Part shown: one piece after another, positions 1 to 7,298 of the stretch
How the letters are laid out: every line of letters begins with the position of its first letter
Position numbering within the stretch: position 1 is the first letter of the stretch
Source: a virus
IMG/VR virus record: IMGVR_UViG_3300010885_071764
Span: 1 to 56,719 of that record
DNA: 56,719 nt
Direction: 5' to 3' (one strand)
Position numbers and translations under genes: made by a program
Notes under the pieces: model-generated
What the model was told of the DNA's origin: nothing
Seen by the model: the letters and a program-made list of their open reading frames with translations, nothing else
Database searches by the model: none

Positions 1-867
1 CCAAACTACTTTTATCAATGGAATTTTGCTGCTCCTGACTTCAAGAAGCTATATGGTCCCTATTTCTCATTTAAACCCCCCAAATTTGAGTTTAATTCTG
101 AGGATGAGATGTTAGATTGGGTTTGGAACAAAGTTGAAGCAGCGACAAAGAATAGACTGTTAAGCTTGGACTATCCTATATCCATCCTGCTCTCAGGAGG
201 TCTGGATTCATCTATCATTGGTGGGCTTCTTCTTAAGCTAGGTGCGGATGTTAGTTGGTATACCATAAACAACGGACCGGACAATGATTATGTCAGAGAA
301 TGCGAGAATTATTGGGGTATTAAAGTAAACCAATTGGAATATACAATGAACGAAGATAGTATGAATCTGGATGAATTGTATTTTAAGTGGAATGAATCTC
401 CTATAGATTTAGGCAGTGTGGTACCACAGTACCTGCTATTTGATGCGATTAAAAAAGGAACAGACACTAGAATAGTCCTATCAGGGGACGGAGCAGATGA
501 AATGTTTGGAGGATATAGAAGAATAGATGAGTACGACTCACAAGGATCTGATGTTTTCCATGAATTAACATATTACCATTTACCAAGACTTGATAAAATG
601 AGCATGGCCCATACACTAGAGCTTAGAAATCCTTTTCTGAATTTAGAGCTTCTTCAAATGGCACTAAATCTTCCGATGGATTTAAGGAAACATAAGACTA
701 TTCTTAAGAAAGCATTCAAAGGATTGGTTCCCGATTCTGTTATAGAAAGAAAAAAGCATCCATTAAAGAATGAAAGAATAGTGAAAGATCCTATGGAATA
801 TAGAATAGAAGCTATTGAAAGCTTTAAAAAGGGATACAGCGATTTTTTAGAAAGAGGAGAATATTAA
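1..867 (+). CDS. asnB: Asparagine synthase (glutamine-hydrolysing)-like, C-terminal synthetase part, 5' end outside window
   Basis: The frame is already open at the first base, so the gene begins upstream and only its last 288 codons are visible. SGGLDSS at visible residues 65-71 is the PP-loop that binds ATP. SGDGADEMFGGY (about 161-172) and KMSMAHTLELRNPFL (about 199-213) are hallmark segments of the class B asparagine synthase domain, which adenylates a carboxylate and replaces AMP with ammonia. The glutaminase domain, if present, lies outside the window. In surface-glycan clusters such enzymes often amidate sugar acids rather than aspartate; the glycan operon a few kilobases away makes that possible here, but it is inference. 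An ATG at base 109 is internal and cuts off homologous sequence, so it is not the start. The stop overlaps the convergent minus-strand gene by four bases. Confidence 0.85.
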   Translation, partial: PNYFYQWNFAAPDFKKLYGPYFSFKPPKFEFNSEDEMLDWVWNKVEAATKNRLLSLDYPISILLSGGLDSSIIGGLLLKLGADVSWYTINNGPDNDYVRECENYWGIKVNQLEYTMNEDSMNLDELYFKWNESPIDLGSVVPQYLLFDAIKKGTDTRIVLSGDGADEMFGGYRRIDEYDSQGSDVFHELTYYHLPRLDKMSMAHTLELRNPFLNLELLQMALNLPMDLRKHKTILKKAFKGLVPDSVIERKKHPLKNERIVKDPMEYRIEAIESFKKGYSDFLERGEY

Positions 868-2351
868 TAAAGCTCAATTCCTGCTAGAGAATCACCTTTT
901 GCATTAAGTGGTGAATAATCTTCTGGTTCATCCGTCAAAAGAAAGGTCTTACTTGCATCGACAACTAAACCAGCTATTCCCATAAATCCCCTGTTAATTA
1001 GTATCGGAGTACTTTTGTTAGTTCTATCAACAATAGAAAATTTAACCTTCTTGTAAACCATTTCCCCGAATTCAATATCTAAAAGAATAACTGGCCTTTT
1101 ATCAGTTTGATCCCCAACTTCTGCATGGGAATATTCCATTATTCTGTTACTAAAGGATTTACCCCCAACTGTCCAATTTAAAAATCCATCAACCTCTTCT
1201 GAAAAATCTGCATGAAGAGAACACGCAATAGATCCGTTGCCAGTATCTAATTTACCTATAAATTTGCCAACCCCCTTGATATCAAAGCTCTCTCTAAATC
1301 CCACCATTTTTCGAGGATAATTCCAGTTCTTTTTATCAAGTATAAAATCTAAGATAATTCCTGTTACGTCAAGACCCGTTGCTTTTTCTATGCCGTCAGT
1401 TCCTGGTGATGCGTTTACTTCTAAAACATATGGTATACCAGTATTTTTTCCAATAATAATATCAACACCACACCACGAGCATTCAGTTGCTTTAGCAGCT
1501 CCTATTGCTATTTTTTCTATCTCTTTAGATATTTCTACTGCCTCTGCTACCCCACCTAAAGACACGTTTGTTCTAAAGTCATTCTCTATTCTGTGTCTTT
1601 TCATAGAGGCTATAATTGTATAATCATCCCCGTCGCCTGTAGAATTTCTAGATCCAACTACGTGTATTCTTAAATCAAAGTCAGCTTCTATTTTTTCTTG
1701 GACTATTAATTCAGTTTCTGGCGAAAGCTTCCATATTGTTTGTAAAGTTGAGAAAAGAGACGTTTTAGAATCTATCTGAAATACACCTATTCCTTTGGTG
1801 CCGCTTAATGTTTTTACTACAATAGGGTATTTTCCTCCAATTTTATTCATAGCATTTTCTATATCATCCTCTGATGATATTAAAGCAGTTTTTGGTGTCG
1901 GTATTCCTTTTTCTTGGAGTTTTTGAACAGTGTCTAACTTATCTTCACAAAGAAGTACAGATCTTGGGGAATTCACTGATACAAATCCGAGAGATTCAAG
2001 TTTTTCAAAAAATTTAACAGCTGCTGTTGAGTTTATTGATGATCTTCTAGCAAGTATTGCTGTATTTTTAATATCAATCTCATACTTGTTGTTGCTTCCT
2101 TTATTTCTAATAAAGAAGCTTCCTGTTTCACTTTTTTCGATTTCCCCCTGCGATGTGTTAATTATGATGCATTTAAATCCTAAAGAAGTGGATTTCTCCA
2201 TCATTTTTTTAACAGTTGGAGCAAGATAGTTTTTTCTTGATTCTAATTTGGTTGTAAGAATCACAAGGGAAATAGGCTTTTTTGAGCCTATCTTTAGATT
2301 CTCAGCTCCCTGAAAAACAAAATCATCTTCTTTGGTCAATAAATTATCCAT
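864..2351 (-). CDS. rimK: RimK-type ATP-grasp amino-acid ligase fused to a RimB-like retropepsin-fold protease domain
   Basis: A 495-residue two-domain protein. Residues about 10-340 match the RimK/ATP-grasp fold: a preATP-grasp N-terminus, a lysine/glycine-rich nucleotide loop (KTLSGTKGIGVFQ near 180), and the metal-binding end motif VLEVNASPGTDGIE near 310-323, where RimK has EVN.SPG..GIE. RimK adds glutamates to protein carboxyl ends using ATP. Residues about 350-480 match the RimB / 'ATP-dependent zinc protease' family: LDTGNGS with Asp369-Thr-Gly, a CSLHADF segment, RPVILLDI, and INRGFMG near 452. In bacteria RimB trims what RimK adds, usually as separate proteins. The gene is alone on its transcript: a promoter-like box lies 17-25 bases upstream and a terminator separates it from the acidic gene behind it. 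Substrate unknown; the neighbouring acidic protein is a candidate. Confidence 0.85.
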   Translation of the reverse strand: MDNLLTKEDDFVFQGAENLKIGSKKPISLVILTTKLESRKNYLAPTVKKMMEKSTSLGFKCIIINTSQGEIEKSETGSFFIRNKGSNNKYEIDIKNTAILARRSSINSTAAVKFFEKLESLGFVSVNSPRSVLLCEDKLDTVQKLQEKGIPTPKTALISSEDDIENAMNKIGGKYPIVVKTLSGTKGIGVFQIDSKTSLFSTLQTIWKLSPETELIVQEKIEADFDLRIHVVGSRNSTGDGDDYTIIASMKRHRIENDFRTNVSLGGVAEAVEISKEIEKIAIGAAKATECSWCGVDIIIGKNTGIPYVLEVNASPGTDGIEKATGLDVTGIILDFILDKKNWNYPRKMVGFRESFDIKGVGKFIGKLDTGNGSIACSLHADFSEEVDGFLNWTVGGKSFSNRIMEYSHAEVGDQTDKRPVILLDIEFGEMVYKKVKFSIVDRTNKSTPILINRGFMGIAGLVVDASKTFLLTDEPEDYSPLNAKGDSLAGIELY

Positions 2352-2367
2352 CTAAAACTTAATTGAT

Positions 2368-2376
2368 CTATATATC
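2368..2376 (-). promoter_or_regulatory. Candidate late promoter box for the RimK-RimB gene
   Basis: Reads GATATATAG on the minus strand, ending 17 bases before the start codon at 2351 and just downstream of the terminator hairpin. It is one of at least eleven near-identical boxes in the window at similar distances from start codons. Confidence 0.5.
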
Positions 2377-2386
2377 CTTGGCAAAT

Positions 2387-2416
2387 AAAAAAGGAGATCT
2401 TTGAGGATCTCCTTTT
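2387..2416 (-). terminator. Rho-independent terminator of the acidic-protein transcript
   Basis: An 11-base perfect inverted repeat (AAAAGGAGATC at 2389-2399 and its complement at 2406-2416) with a six-base loop. On the minus strand the stem is followed by a T-rich run, so it suits transcripts coming from the acidic gene (stop at 2440). The A/T flanks on both sides mean it might also work in the other direction. It splits the minus-strand cluster into two transcription units. Confidence 0.8.
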
Positions 2417-2439
2417 GTTTATTTTGTTTTAATTTATTG

Positions 2440-3009
2440 TTAATTGAAAAATCTATTAAAAGCAGGGTTTAAAATTTCTTCAGATTCTTCTTCTTCATGA
2501 TCCATTTCCTCGCCTTCTTCCATTTCTTCGTGGGTCATTTCTTCTCCTTCCTCCATTTCTTCATCTTCTTCTATTTCTTCCTCATTGACATCCGCTTCAT
2601 CTTCTAATTCTTCCTCCTCATTATACTCATCTAGGTCAATTTCTTCCTCTTCATCCTCATCTTCTTCGTTCATATTTTCTTCCATATCTTCCTCTTCTTC
2701 TCCTTCTTCCATATCTTCCTCTTCTTCCATACTTTCTTCTTCTTCCTCTTCTTCTTCCTCGTTATCTGTCATATCATCAGAAGTGGTATCATCGTCCATA
2801 TCAAATGAGGAATCTACTCCATCAGTTTCTTCATCTTCTTCTTCTGTTTCATCGTCAGTAGGAATTGAATCTGCACCACCATCGGTTTCAGTTTCTTCTT
2901 GATCTGCTGTATCTGCAGTGTCCATATCCATTTCTGTATTGTCTTGACCAAGTGTTCCTTCAGTGTATTGTTTAGAAAACTCCTCAAAACTTAATATCTT
3001 TTTTTCCAT
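2440..3009 (-). CDS. Extremely acidic (Asp/Glu-rich) protein with a capsid-targeting-like N-terminus
   Basis: 189 residues, of which I count about 101 as Asp or Glu (53%). It contains uninterrupted Glu runs (nine at about 74-82) and a repetitive MEEGEE / EEMEEGEEMDHEE pattern towards the C-terminus, and it ends in a short non-acidic tail (NPAFNRFFN). It has no fold I recognise. The N-terminus MEKKILSFEEFSKQYTEG resembles the MKTYQEFIAEA capsid-targeting leader of T4 internal head proteins, and YTE-G could be a prohead-protease site. T4 has a small acidic prohead core protein (gp67), so an internal scaffold/core role is a reasonable inference. Alternatives are a DNA mimic or a charge-neutralising internal protein. 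A promoter-like box sits 18 bases upstream and a strong terminator follows. The serine-rich frame on the other strand is only its shadow. Confidence 0.8.
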   Translation of the reverse strand: MEKKILSFEEFSKQYTEGTLGQDNTEMDMDTADTADQEETETDGGADSIPTDDETEEEDEETDGVDSSFDMDDDTTSDDMTDNEEEEEEEEESMEEEEDMEEGEEEEDMEENMNEEDEDEEEEIDLDEYNEEEELEDEADVNEEEIEEDEEMEEGEEMTHEEMEEGEEMDHEEEESEEILNPAFNRFFN

Positions 3010-3026
3010 TTTTGAATTATTTATAT

Positions 3027-3035
3027 CTATATATC
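3027..3035 (-). promoter_or_regulatory. Candidate late promoter box for the acidic-protein gene
   Basis: Minus strand GATATATAG, 18-26 bases before the start at 3009. It is followed at once by GATATAAATAAT, which contains the exact T4 late promoter octamer TATAAATA, so two boxes overlap the expected -10 position. Confidence 0.5.
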
Positions 3036-3054
3036 TTTTTGCGTGATCGCATTC

Positions 3055-3288
3055 TTATTCTGCACCCCCTGATTCTACTGCTCCGTTGCCTGGATAATCT
3101 ATCTTAGATTGATTTTTAAAAATAGCGTCCCCATAACCAACATACTCGTAAGGTTTTTCTAATTTAATTTCATGAAAAGGGGATCTATCCTCTTTACTCA
3201 TGTTCTTAGGATTCCATGGGTCTGCTATAACTTTTAAGAAGTCTTTAAACTCTAAGATCTCCCTCTTTTTTACGTTTTTCTGATGCAT
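3055..3288 (-). CDS. Small hypothetical protein with a capsid-targeting-like N-terminal motif
   Basis: 77 residues, not recognised. It starts MHQKNVKKREILEFKDFLKV, where REILEFKDF parallels KILSFEEF and KVIKYSEF in its two neighbours. The rest is polar, with Pro/Gly-rich stretches (ADPWNPKNM, YPGNGAVESGGAE). It starts 14 bases after the stop of the upstream minus-strand gene with no separate promoter box, so it is probably co-transcribed with it. A purine-rich AAAAAAAGAAAAG precedes the ATG. It may be another internal virion protein; that is inference from the motif only. Confidence 0.6.
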   Translation of the reverse strand: MHQKNVKKREILEFKDFLKVIADPWNPKNMSKEDRSPFHEIKLEKPYEYVGYGDAIFKNQSKIDYPGNGAVESGGAE

Positions 3289-3302
3289 CTTTTCTTTTTT
3301 TA

Positions 3303-4001
3303 TTATCCTAGTCCTAAAAGACTTAATATTCCAGTATTAGTACTACCTGTTCCGTCGGTCGATTTGGCTGATGTTTTAGCTGCAGTAGCTAAATCTTTTT
3401 CTGAGAATTTTCCGCCTCCAAATATACTTTTGAATGATGTTCCTTCCCCACAAACTATTCCCTCTAATTTAGTTTCTAGCATAGTTGCAAAAGCGGTAGA
3501 GTTTATATAGGTAGTTAATGCCTCTCTTGTTGAAGCTACAAAAGTACCTCCTAAACCAGATTCAAAATTAATGTTTATTCCTAATCCTCTAGAAAGTATA
3601 AGTGAGATAGCTTTTTCTTCTATTGTTTCTGTTAATCCTAATGTTATTGCTTTTGTCCAATATTTACAAGATCCTGCCCCGAAATAACTACCAATGTGCA
3701 TAAATGAGATATTTTCCACTATATTCTTTGCAAATTCACTCATAAACCCACCGTCGTTTGGTAATCCGAATTTGTCCAAAAGCCATCCAGCAGCATAGTT
3801 TTTTAGTCTATCTTCAAATCCACCCATTAATTTACCGCCTAGACCGCTAATTAAATCCCAAAGGCCTTCATTTATTTGATCTACTGATTCACCTTTGTGC
3901 AGCATATCATTATAATGAGCTTCTAAACCTTCCACTATTCTGAAATATTCTTCGTCTGTTACATTAACCTTTGTAAATTCTGAATATTTGATGACTTTCA
4001 T
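3303..4001 (-). CDS. Hypothetical protein, Gly-rich, with a T4 internal-protein-like leader
   Basis: 232 residues, function not recognised. The frame stays open to 4079, but I place the start at 4001. From there the protein begins MKVIKYSEFTKV, close to T4 MKTYQEFIAEA, and a promoter-like box lies 17 bases upstream; the longer version would add an isolated hydrophobic stretch lying across that box. RIVE-G near residues 21-25 fits the (L/I)xE-(A/G/S) prohead protease rule of T4. The middle is Gly-rich with amphipathic helices (DLISGLGGKLMGGFEDRL, SFMHIGSYFGAGSCKYW) and the C-terminus is low-complexity Ser/Thr/Gly. It may be an internal head protein or an ejected protein with membrane-active helices; that is inference. 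Confidence 0.65.
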   Translation of the reverse strand: MKVIKYSEFTKVNVTDEEYFRIVEGLEAHYNDMLHKGESVDQINEGLWDLISGLGGKLMGGFEDRLKNYAAGWLLDKFGLPNDGGFMSEFAKNIVENISFMHIGSYFGAGSCKYWTKAITLGLTETIEEKAISLILSRGLGININFESGLGGTFVASTREALTTYINSTAFATMLETKLEGIVCGEGTSFKSIFGGGKFSEKDLATAAKTSAKSTDGTGSTNTGILSLLGLG

Positions 4002-4017
4002 TTCTACTTTATTTTTA

Positions 4018-4026
4018 TTATATATC
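4018..4026 (-). promoter_or_regulatory. Candidate late promoter box (minus), divergent pair
   Basis: Minus strand GATATATAA, 17-25 bases before the start at 4001. Its partner on the plus strand (4050-4058) serves the divergent gene at 4079, making a compact back-to-back promoter region. Confidence 0.5.
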
Positions 4027-4049
4027 TCTTCTATAATAATAAAACCAAA

Positions 4050-4058
4050 GATATATAA
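4050..4058 (+). promoter_or_regulatory. Candidate late promoter box (plus), divergent pair
   Basis: GATATATAA, ending 20 bases before the TTG start at 4079. It supports the TTG as the real start of that gene. Confidence 0.5.
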
Positions 4059-4078
4059 CCATATAATCAAGTCACCCA

Positions 4079-4651
4079 TTGAAACACCTTCTAAGTTATA
4101 GAGATTTATTTGAAAGTACCTCTGCTGGATCCCAGGATAGGGGATCTTCAGATGTGCCTCCGTTCAAGTTTGCTATAAACTTCGACCCTAGACTAGGATA
4201 CACTAAAAACGATTTTGTGCAGGATTTGACTGAGATCTATTTGGGATATCCATTAAAGGATCGTAGAGATCTTATGGATGCTGTTTTTAAAAGCGCTGGT
4301 GTTTTTAAAATATCAGACATTCAGGATCTTCCGCAGGACAGGGTAGATAAATTAATCAAAAGCGTAGAAGAGTATATGGAAAGTAAATCCGAGTATAAAT
4401 TAGAAATACTTCCAGACGGGTTTATTCTTTGCTTTGAGGGGCTTAAACACCGAAAAAGAACTTGTGATGTTTATTACTCCCCAACGGAAAGAAAAGTAAA
4501 AATATCATATACCGACGCCTATCCAGAAAATGAAGAGATAATAATTGGGATAGATGGATTTTCTCCTATATCAGTAGGAGTTGATAATAACGATTTTATG
4601 GCGACGGTTGAAAAGTGCGATGGTTATGCTAAAAAGTCTAATCCCTTATAG
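4079..4651 (+). CDS. Hypothetical protein with a capsid-targeting-like leader, TTG start
   Basis: 190 residues, not recognised. The start codon is TTG, supported by a promoter-like box 20 bases upstream and by the N-terminus MKHLLSYRDLFESTSAGS, which has the same layout as T4 internal-protein leaders (MK + hydrophobic + aromatic-acidic). LFE-S at residues 10-13 matches the T4 gp21 prohead protease rule LxE-(S/A/G) very well. The body is mixed alpha/beta and ends in a compact beta-rich segment (KISYTDAYPENEEIIIGIDGF). It converges with the next gene, and the two stop codons abut at 4646-4651. It could be a processed internal virion protein. Confidence 0.6.
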   Translation: MKHLLSYRDLFESTSAGSQDRGSSDVPPFKFAINFDPRLGYTKNDFVQDLTEIYLGYPLKDRRDLMDAVFKSAGVFKISDIQDLPQDRVDKLIKSVEEYMESKSEYKLEILPDGFILCFEGLKHRKRTCDVYYSPTERKVKISYTDAYPENEEIIIGIDGFSPISVGVDNNDFMATVEKCDGYAKKSNPL

Positions 4652-5374
4652 CATAGAAAGATAATCCCTATAATTATTAACTATAAATTCTATTGACTTG
4701 TCTTTCATAAGCTCAAATGATATTTCATCTTCGCCCTTGGCCTTTTGCAAATCCACAATAATAAAACAATCGGTATACTTAGAAAAGTTTTTGATCTCCT
4801 TTTCAAAAAAGTTATAGATTTTTCTGTCAGACTTTGTATACTCGGGTAATGGGTCCATCAATTCGCTTAACAAAAGACCTACCTGCTCAACCTCATCAAC
4901 TTTAATAATAGAAAACAACCAAGAGTAAATTTTCATTTTCTTGTTCTTGTTATTTCTCATAACAACATATCCGCGGTCTTTAGAGAAAAAATCCTCATTG
5001 TGTATTCTGAACTCTAAAGATTTTTCTATTTCTTCGAGGTAGGGATTTAACTTCTCCATAAAATTGTCTAACACCTCTAATGTTCCGTCTAATATAAGTG
5101 GAACTTCTTCATTCTCGTCGACAAGTGTTATTAGTTCATGGGTTTTCTCTATTTCGTCCTGGGTCATATTTTTAACAGTCTTATCACTAAGTCTATTAAA
5201 CTTTTGAAAACTTTTTACATCATTGTAAACCCTGGTTATTTTTTGGATTTGCTCTGAGTATTTTTTCTTTCCAAGATCAGTTTCCACAGATTGCAGAAAA
5301 TCCATCAGAATATAATACTTATGCTCTGCATCTATAGGATCTTGTAAAAACCAATATGGTTGTAAATTTTTCAT
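4646..5374 (-). CDS. Conserved-looking hypothetical protein, helical
   Basis: 242 residues, not recognised with confidence. The N-terminus MKNLQPYWFLQDPIDAEHKYYILMDFLQ has a strongly amphipathic, aromatic character, and the centre is rich in charged helices (LDNFMEKLNPYLEEIEKSLEFRI). There is no signal peptide or membrane segment. The start is preceded by an AT-rich box (TTATATATT at about 5387-5395 on the minus strand) and by the 8-mer TGGGTTAT. It is transcribed away from the glycan operon and has no partner gene on its strand. No function is offered. Confidence 0.6.
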   Translation of the reverse strand: MKNLQPYWFLQDPIDAEHKYYILMDFLQSVETDLGKKKYSEQIQKITRVYNDVKSFQKFNRLSDKTVKNMTQDEIEKTHELITLVDENEEVPLILDGTLEVLDNFMEKLNPYLEEIEKSLEFRIHNEDFFSKDRGYVVMRNNKNKKMKIYSWLFSIIKVDEVEQVGLLLSELMDPLPEYTKSDRKIYNFFEKEIKNFSKYTDCFIIVDLQKAKGEDEISFELMKDKSIEFIVNNYRDYLSML

Positions 5375-5392
5375 TGCTTACTACTATAATAT

Positions 5393-5500
5393 ATAACCCA
5401 AAACGTGACGGATTCCTCTCATAAAAAAAATATTTCTCGTTTTTGGAAACTTTCCACTAAAACACAACTAAGATTGTTATCTATTAACATCCTGGGTTAT
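5393..5500. repeat. Divergent intergenic region with a paired TGGGTTAT element
   Basis: The 146-base gap 5375-5520 holds no gene. ATAACCCA at 5393-5400 and its complement TGGGTTAT at 5493-5500 form an inverted pair, each lying immediately upstream of an ATATAT box and 18-20 bases before the start codon of the divergent genes at 5374 and 5521. This looks like a pair of divergent promoters sharing an upstream element. An imperfect small palindrome (TGGAAACTTTCCA) lies between them. Confidence 0.4.
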
Positions 5501-5520
5501 GAATATATCTATAGTCTCTT

Positions 5521-6108
5521 ATGAGCCCCTTTCTAGTAATAGCTTATTATACCTTAGGAAACCCTTACCAGCAACTCTCGGAAAATCTTACAAAATCTTG
5601 TAAAGAATTTAATCTACCCCATTTTTTAAAACCAATAGAAGACTTAGGGTCTTGGGAAAAGAACACACACTATAAGGCAAACTTTATCAGTGACTGTTTA
5701 GAAAGATTCTCAGAAAATCTAGTTTATGTAGACGTTGATGCAGAGTTTAAAAGATATCCAGATCTATTTGAATCTTTAGATTGCGATATAGCATACAGGA
5801 CAGAGAATTTTAGATGGAGACAGAACGAAGCTTTAAGTGGAACAATCTTTATAAGAAATAATGATAATGCAAGATCCCTAGTTAATCTTTGGAAATCTAT
5901 CAATGAAAATAACGAAGCTTTTAGAAGCAAGCCGGATACATGGGAACAAGCTAATTTACAAAGGGCAACCAAACAAATCTCAGAAGTAACCTACAAAAAT
6001 TTGCCGCCGGAATACACCTACATATTTGACCACACTAAATCTATGTACCCAAACATATTACCTGTGATCGAGCACTTTCAGGCATCTAGAAAATCTGGAT
6101 CAAATTAA
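5521..6108 (+). CDS. Putative GT-A glycosyltransferase (nucleotide-diphospho-sugar transferase-like)
   Basis: 195 residues. VYVDVDAEFKRYPDLFE at about 68-84 has the DxD pattern that binds the metal and nucleotide sugar in GT-A enzymes, in the context typical of the nucleotide-diphospho-sugar transferase group (acidic motif, then 'P.LF..L..DIA'). The N-terminus (LVIAYYTLGNPYQ) starts directly with a beta strand, with no signal peptide. It is about two thirds of the usual domain length. It is clearly related to the next gene: the same order of motifs, with YVDVDAEF here and WMDCDTDF there. It is the first gene of the glycan operon and has its own promoter-like region upstream. Confidence 0.65.
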   Translation: MSPFLVIAYYTLGNPYQQLSENLTKSCKEFNLPHFLKPIEDLGSWEKNTHYKANFISDCLERFSENLVYVDVDAEFKRYPDLFESLDCDIAYRTENFRWRQNEALSGTIFIRNNDNARSLVNLWKSINENNEAFRSKPDTWEQANLQRATKQISEVTYKNLPPEYTYIFDHTKSMYPNILPVIEHFQASRKSGSN

Positions 6109-6141
6109 CAATAATGAGGATTTTGGATCATAAACATGAAT

Positions 6142-6150
6142 GATATATAA
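6142..6150 (+). promoter_or_regulatory. Candidate late promoter box inside the glycan region
   Basis: GATATATAA, ending 17 bases before the ATG at 6168, in the 59-base gap after the first glycosyltransferase gene. From here to 15211 the plus-strand genes have little or no spacing, so this may drive the whole glycan operon. Confidence 0.55.
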
Positions 6151-6167
6151 AAAGCGTAACCCATAGA

Positions 6168-7298
6168 ATGTTATCAGGAAAAATAAGTAAGATACGAAAA
6201 ATTTGGAATCCTATTAAGGATTTTATTAAACCCGAATTGGATATAAATGATACCCCGAAGAATCCGGGTGTTACCGGCAATACATCAAACGTTACTGTTA
6301 AACATAATATCATCAGCTATTATGCTGATTATGAAGAAAGAAAATATTATAAGGGATTTGCCAAAGCACTTATAGAGAGGTGTAAAGGATTTGGCTTGGA
6401 CTATGATATTGCAGAAATTGAATCCAGAGGAAACTATGGAGATAATTGTTTAATGAAGCCTGAGTTTATCCTTGAAAAATTAAAGCAGTATAAAAAACCT
6501 CTAATATGGATGGATTGCGACACCGACTTTAGAGAGCCATTTGATCATTTCAATGAGGTTACGGAGGATATAGGAATGGCAACTCATACCGGGAATATTG
6601 AGGGAATCAAAGCATCCCCCTTATATTTAAATTACACTAAAGGTGCTTTTAGAATAATAAGAGAGTGGGTGATTCATTGTAGAGAATGTTATGATAATGG
6701 TATAGTCGAATTAGATCATGACGCATTAAAGCACTACGTACTAGATACAATTAAAGGATCATATTCGATATACCTACTAAATAACAATTGGAACGACTTT
6801 GTACATGGGCGTTATATTTGGAATGGGAACTCAAAAGTCGAAGGCAAGGTACAGACCCATAGACAGGTAGGTGTTACAGATGATGTAAGAAGATCCTACT
6901 CACAAAATGCTAAGACATTTAAAATTATATTCAAATCAGAGACACCCAATGATTTTAAATCTGCATTGATTTTCTTAGACCAATTTTCAGATAGATCTAG
7001 AATTAATTTTATCTTTAAGAAAAAGCTTTTAGCCGAATCTATAGAAAATGATGATTTTGCTAGACTTAAAATAGAATCTGGCGGATTGGTATACTTTGAT
7101 CCCTCCGTTCTTGATTCTATTGAACCAGGAAAATCCGATATTATTATAGAAGCTACAAACGTCACAAACATAGAGCAAGATTGGGATCTTAAAATTATAT
7201 CGAGTATAGACACGGAACAAAATCCACTTGATGATTTATTTTTTGATTCAAAAGAAGGAGGAGTTAGAATAAAAACATATAAAAAACTATGGAGCTAA
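6168..7298 (+). CDS. Putative GT-A glycosyltransferase with a C-terminal extension
   Basis: 376 residues. After about 45 basic/helical N-terminal residues comes a GT-A-like domain (ISYYADYEERKYYKGFAKAL onward) with LIWMDCDTDFREPFDHF near 107-123, the presumed DxD metal site. It is a longer paralogue of the gene before it. The last 130 residues (about 245-376) have no match I can name and look mixed alpha/beta; they could hold a second small domain. The acceptor and sugar are unknown. It overlaps the fucosyltransferase gene by ten bases, implying coupled translation. Confidence 0.65.
   Translation: MLSGKISKIRKIWNPIKDFIKPELDINDTPKNPGVTGNTSNVTVKHNIISYYADYEERKYYKGFAKALIERCKGFGLDYDIAEIESRGNYGDNCLMKPEFILEKLKQYKKPLIWMDCDTDFREPFDHFNEVTEDIGMATHTGNIEGIKASPLYLNYTKGAFRIIREWVIHCRECYDNGIVELDHDALKHYVLDTIKGSYSIYLLNNNWNDFVHGRYIWNGNSKVEGKVQTHRQVGVTDDVRRSYSQNAKTFKIIFKSETPNDFKSALIFLDQFSDRSRINFIFKKKLLAESIENDDFARLKIESGGLVYFDPSVLDSIEPGKSDIIIEATNVTNIEQDWDLKIISSIDTEQNPLDDLFFDSKEGGVRIKTYKKLWS

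Noticed and set aside
109-111. ATG at 109 as the start of the asparagine-synthase gene
   Set aside because: The frame is open from base 1 and the sequence before the ATG reads as normal protein, so the gene continues upstream.
2585-2902. Open frame on the plus strand encoding a poly-serine protein
   Set aside because: It is the reverse-strand shadow of the Glu/Asp-rich gene (GAA/GAG/GAT codons read as TTC/CTC/ATC and TCT/TCA); no start context, no conserved features.
4002-4079. Longer N-terminus for the minus-strand gene ending at 3303
   Set aside because: Would run through the candidate promoter boxes and adds an isolated hydrophobic stretch in front of a leader-like start at 4001.
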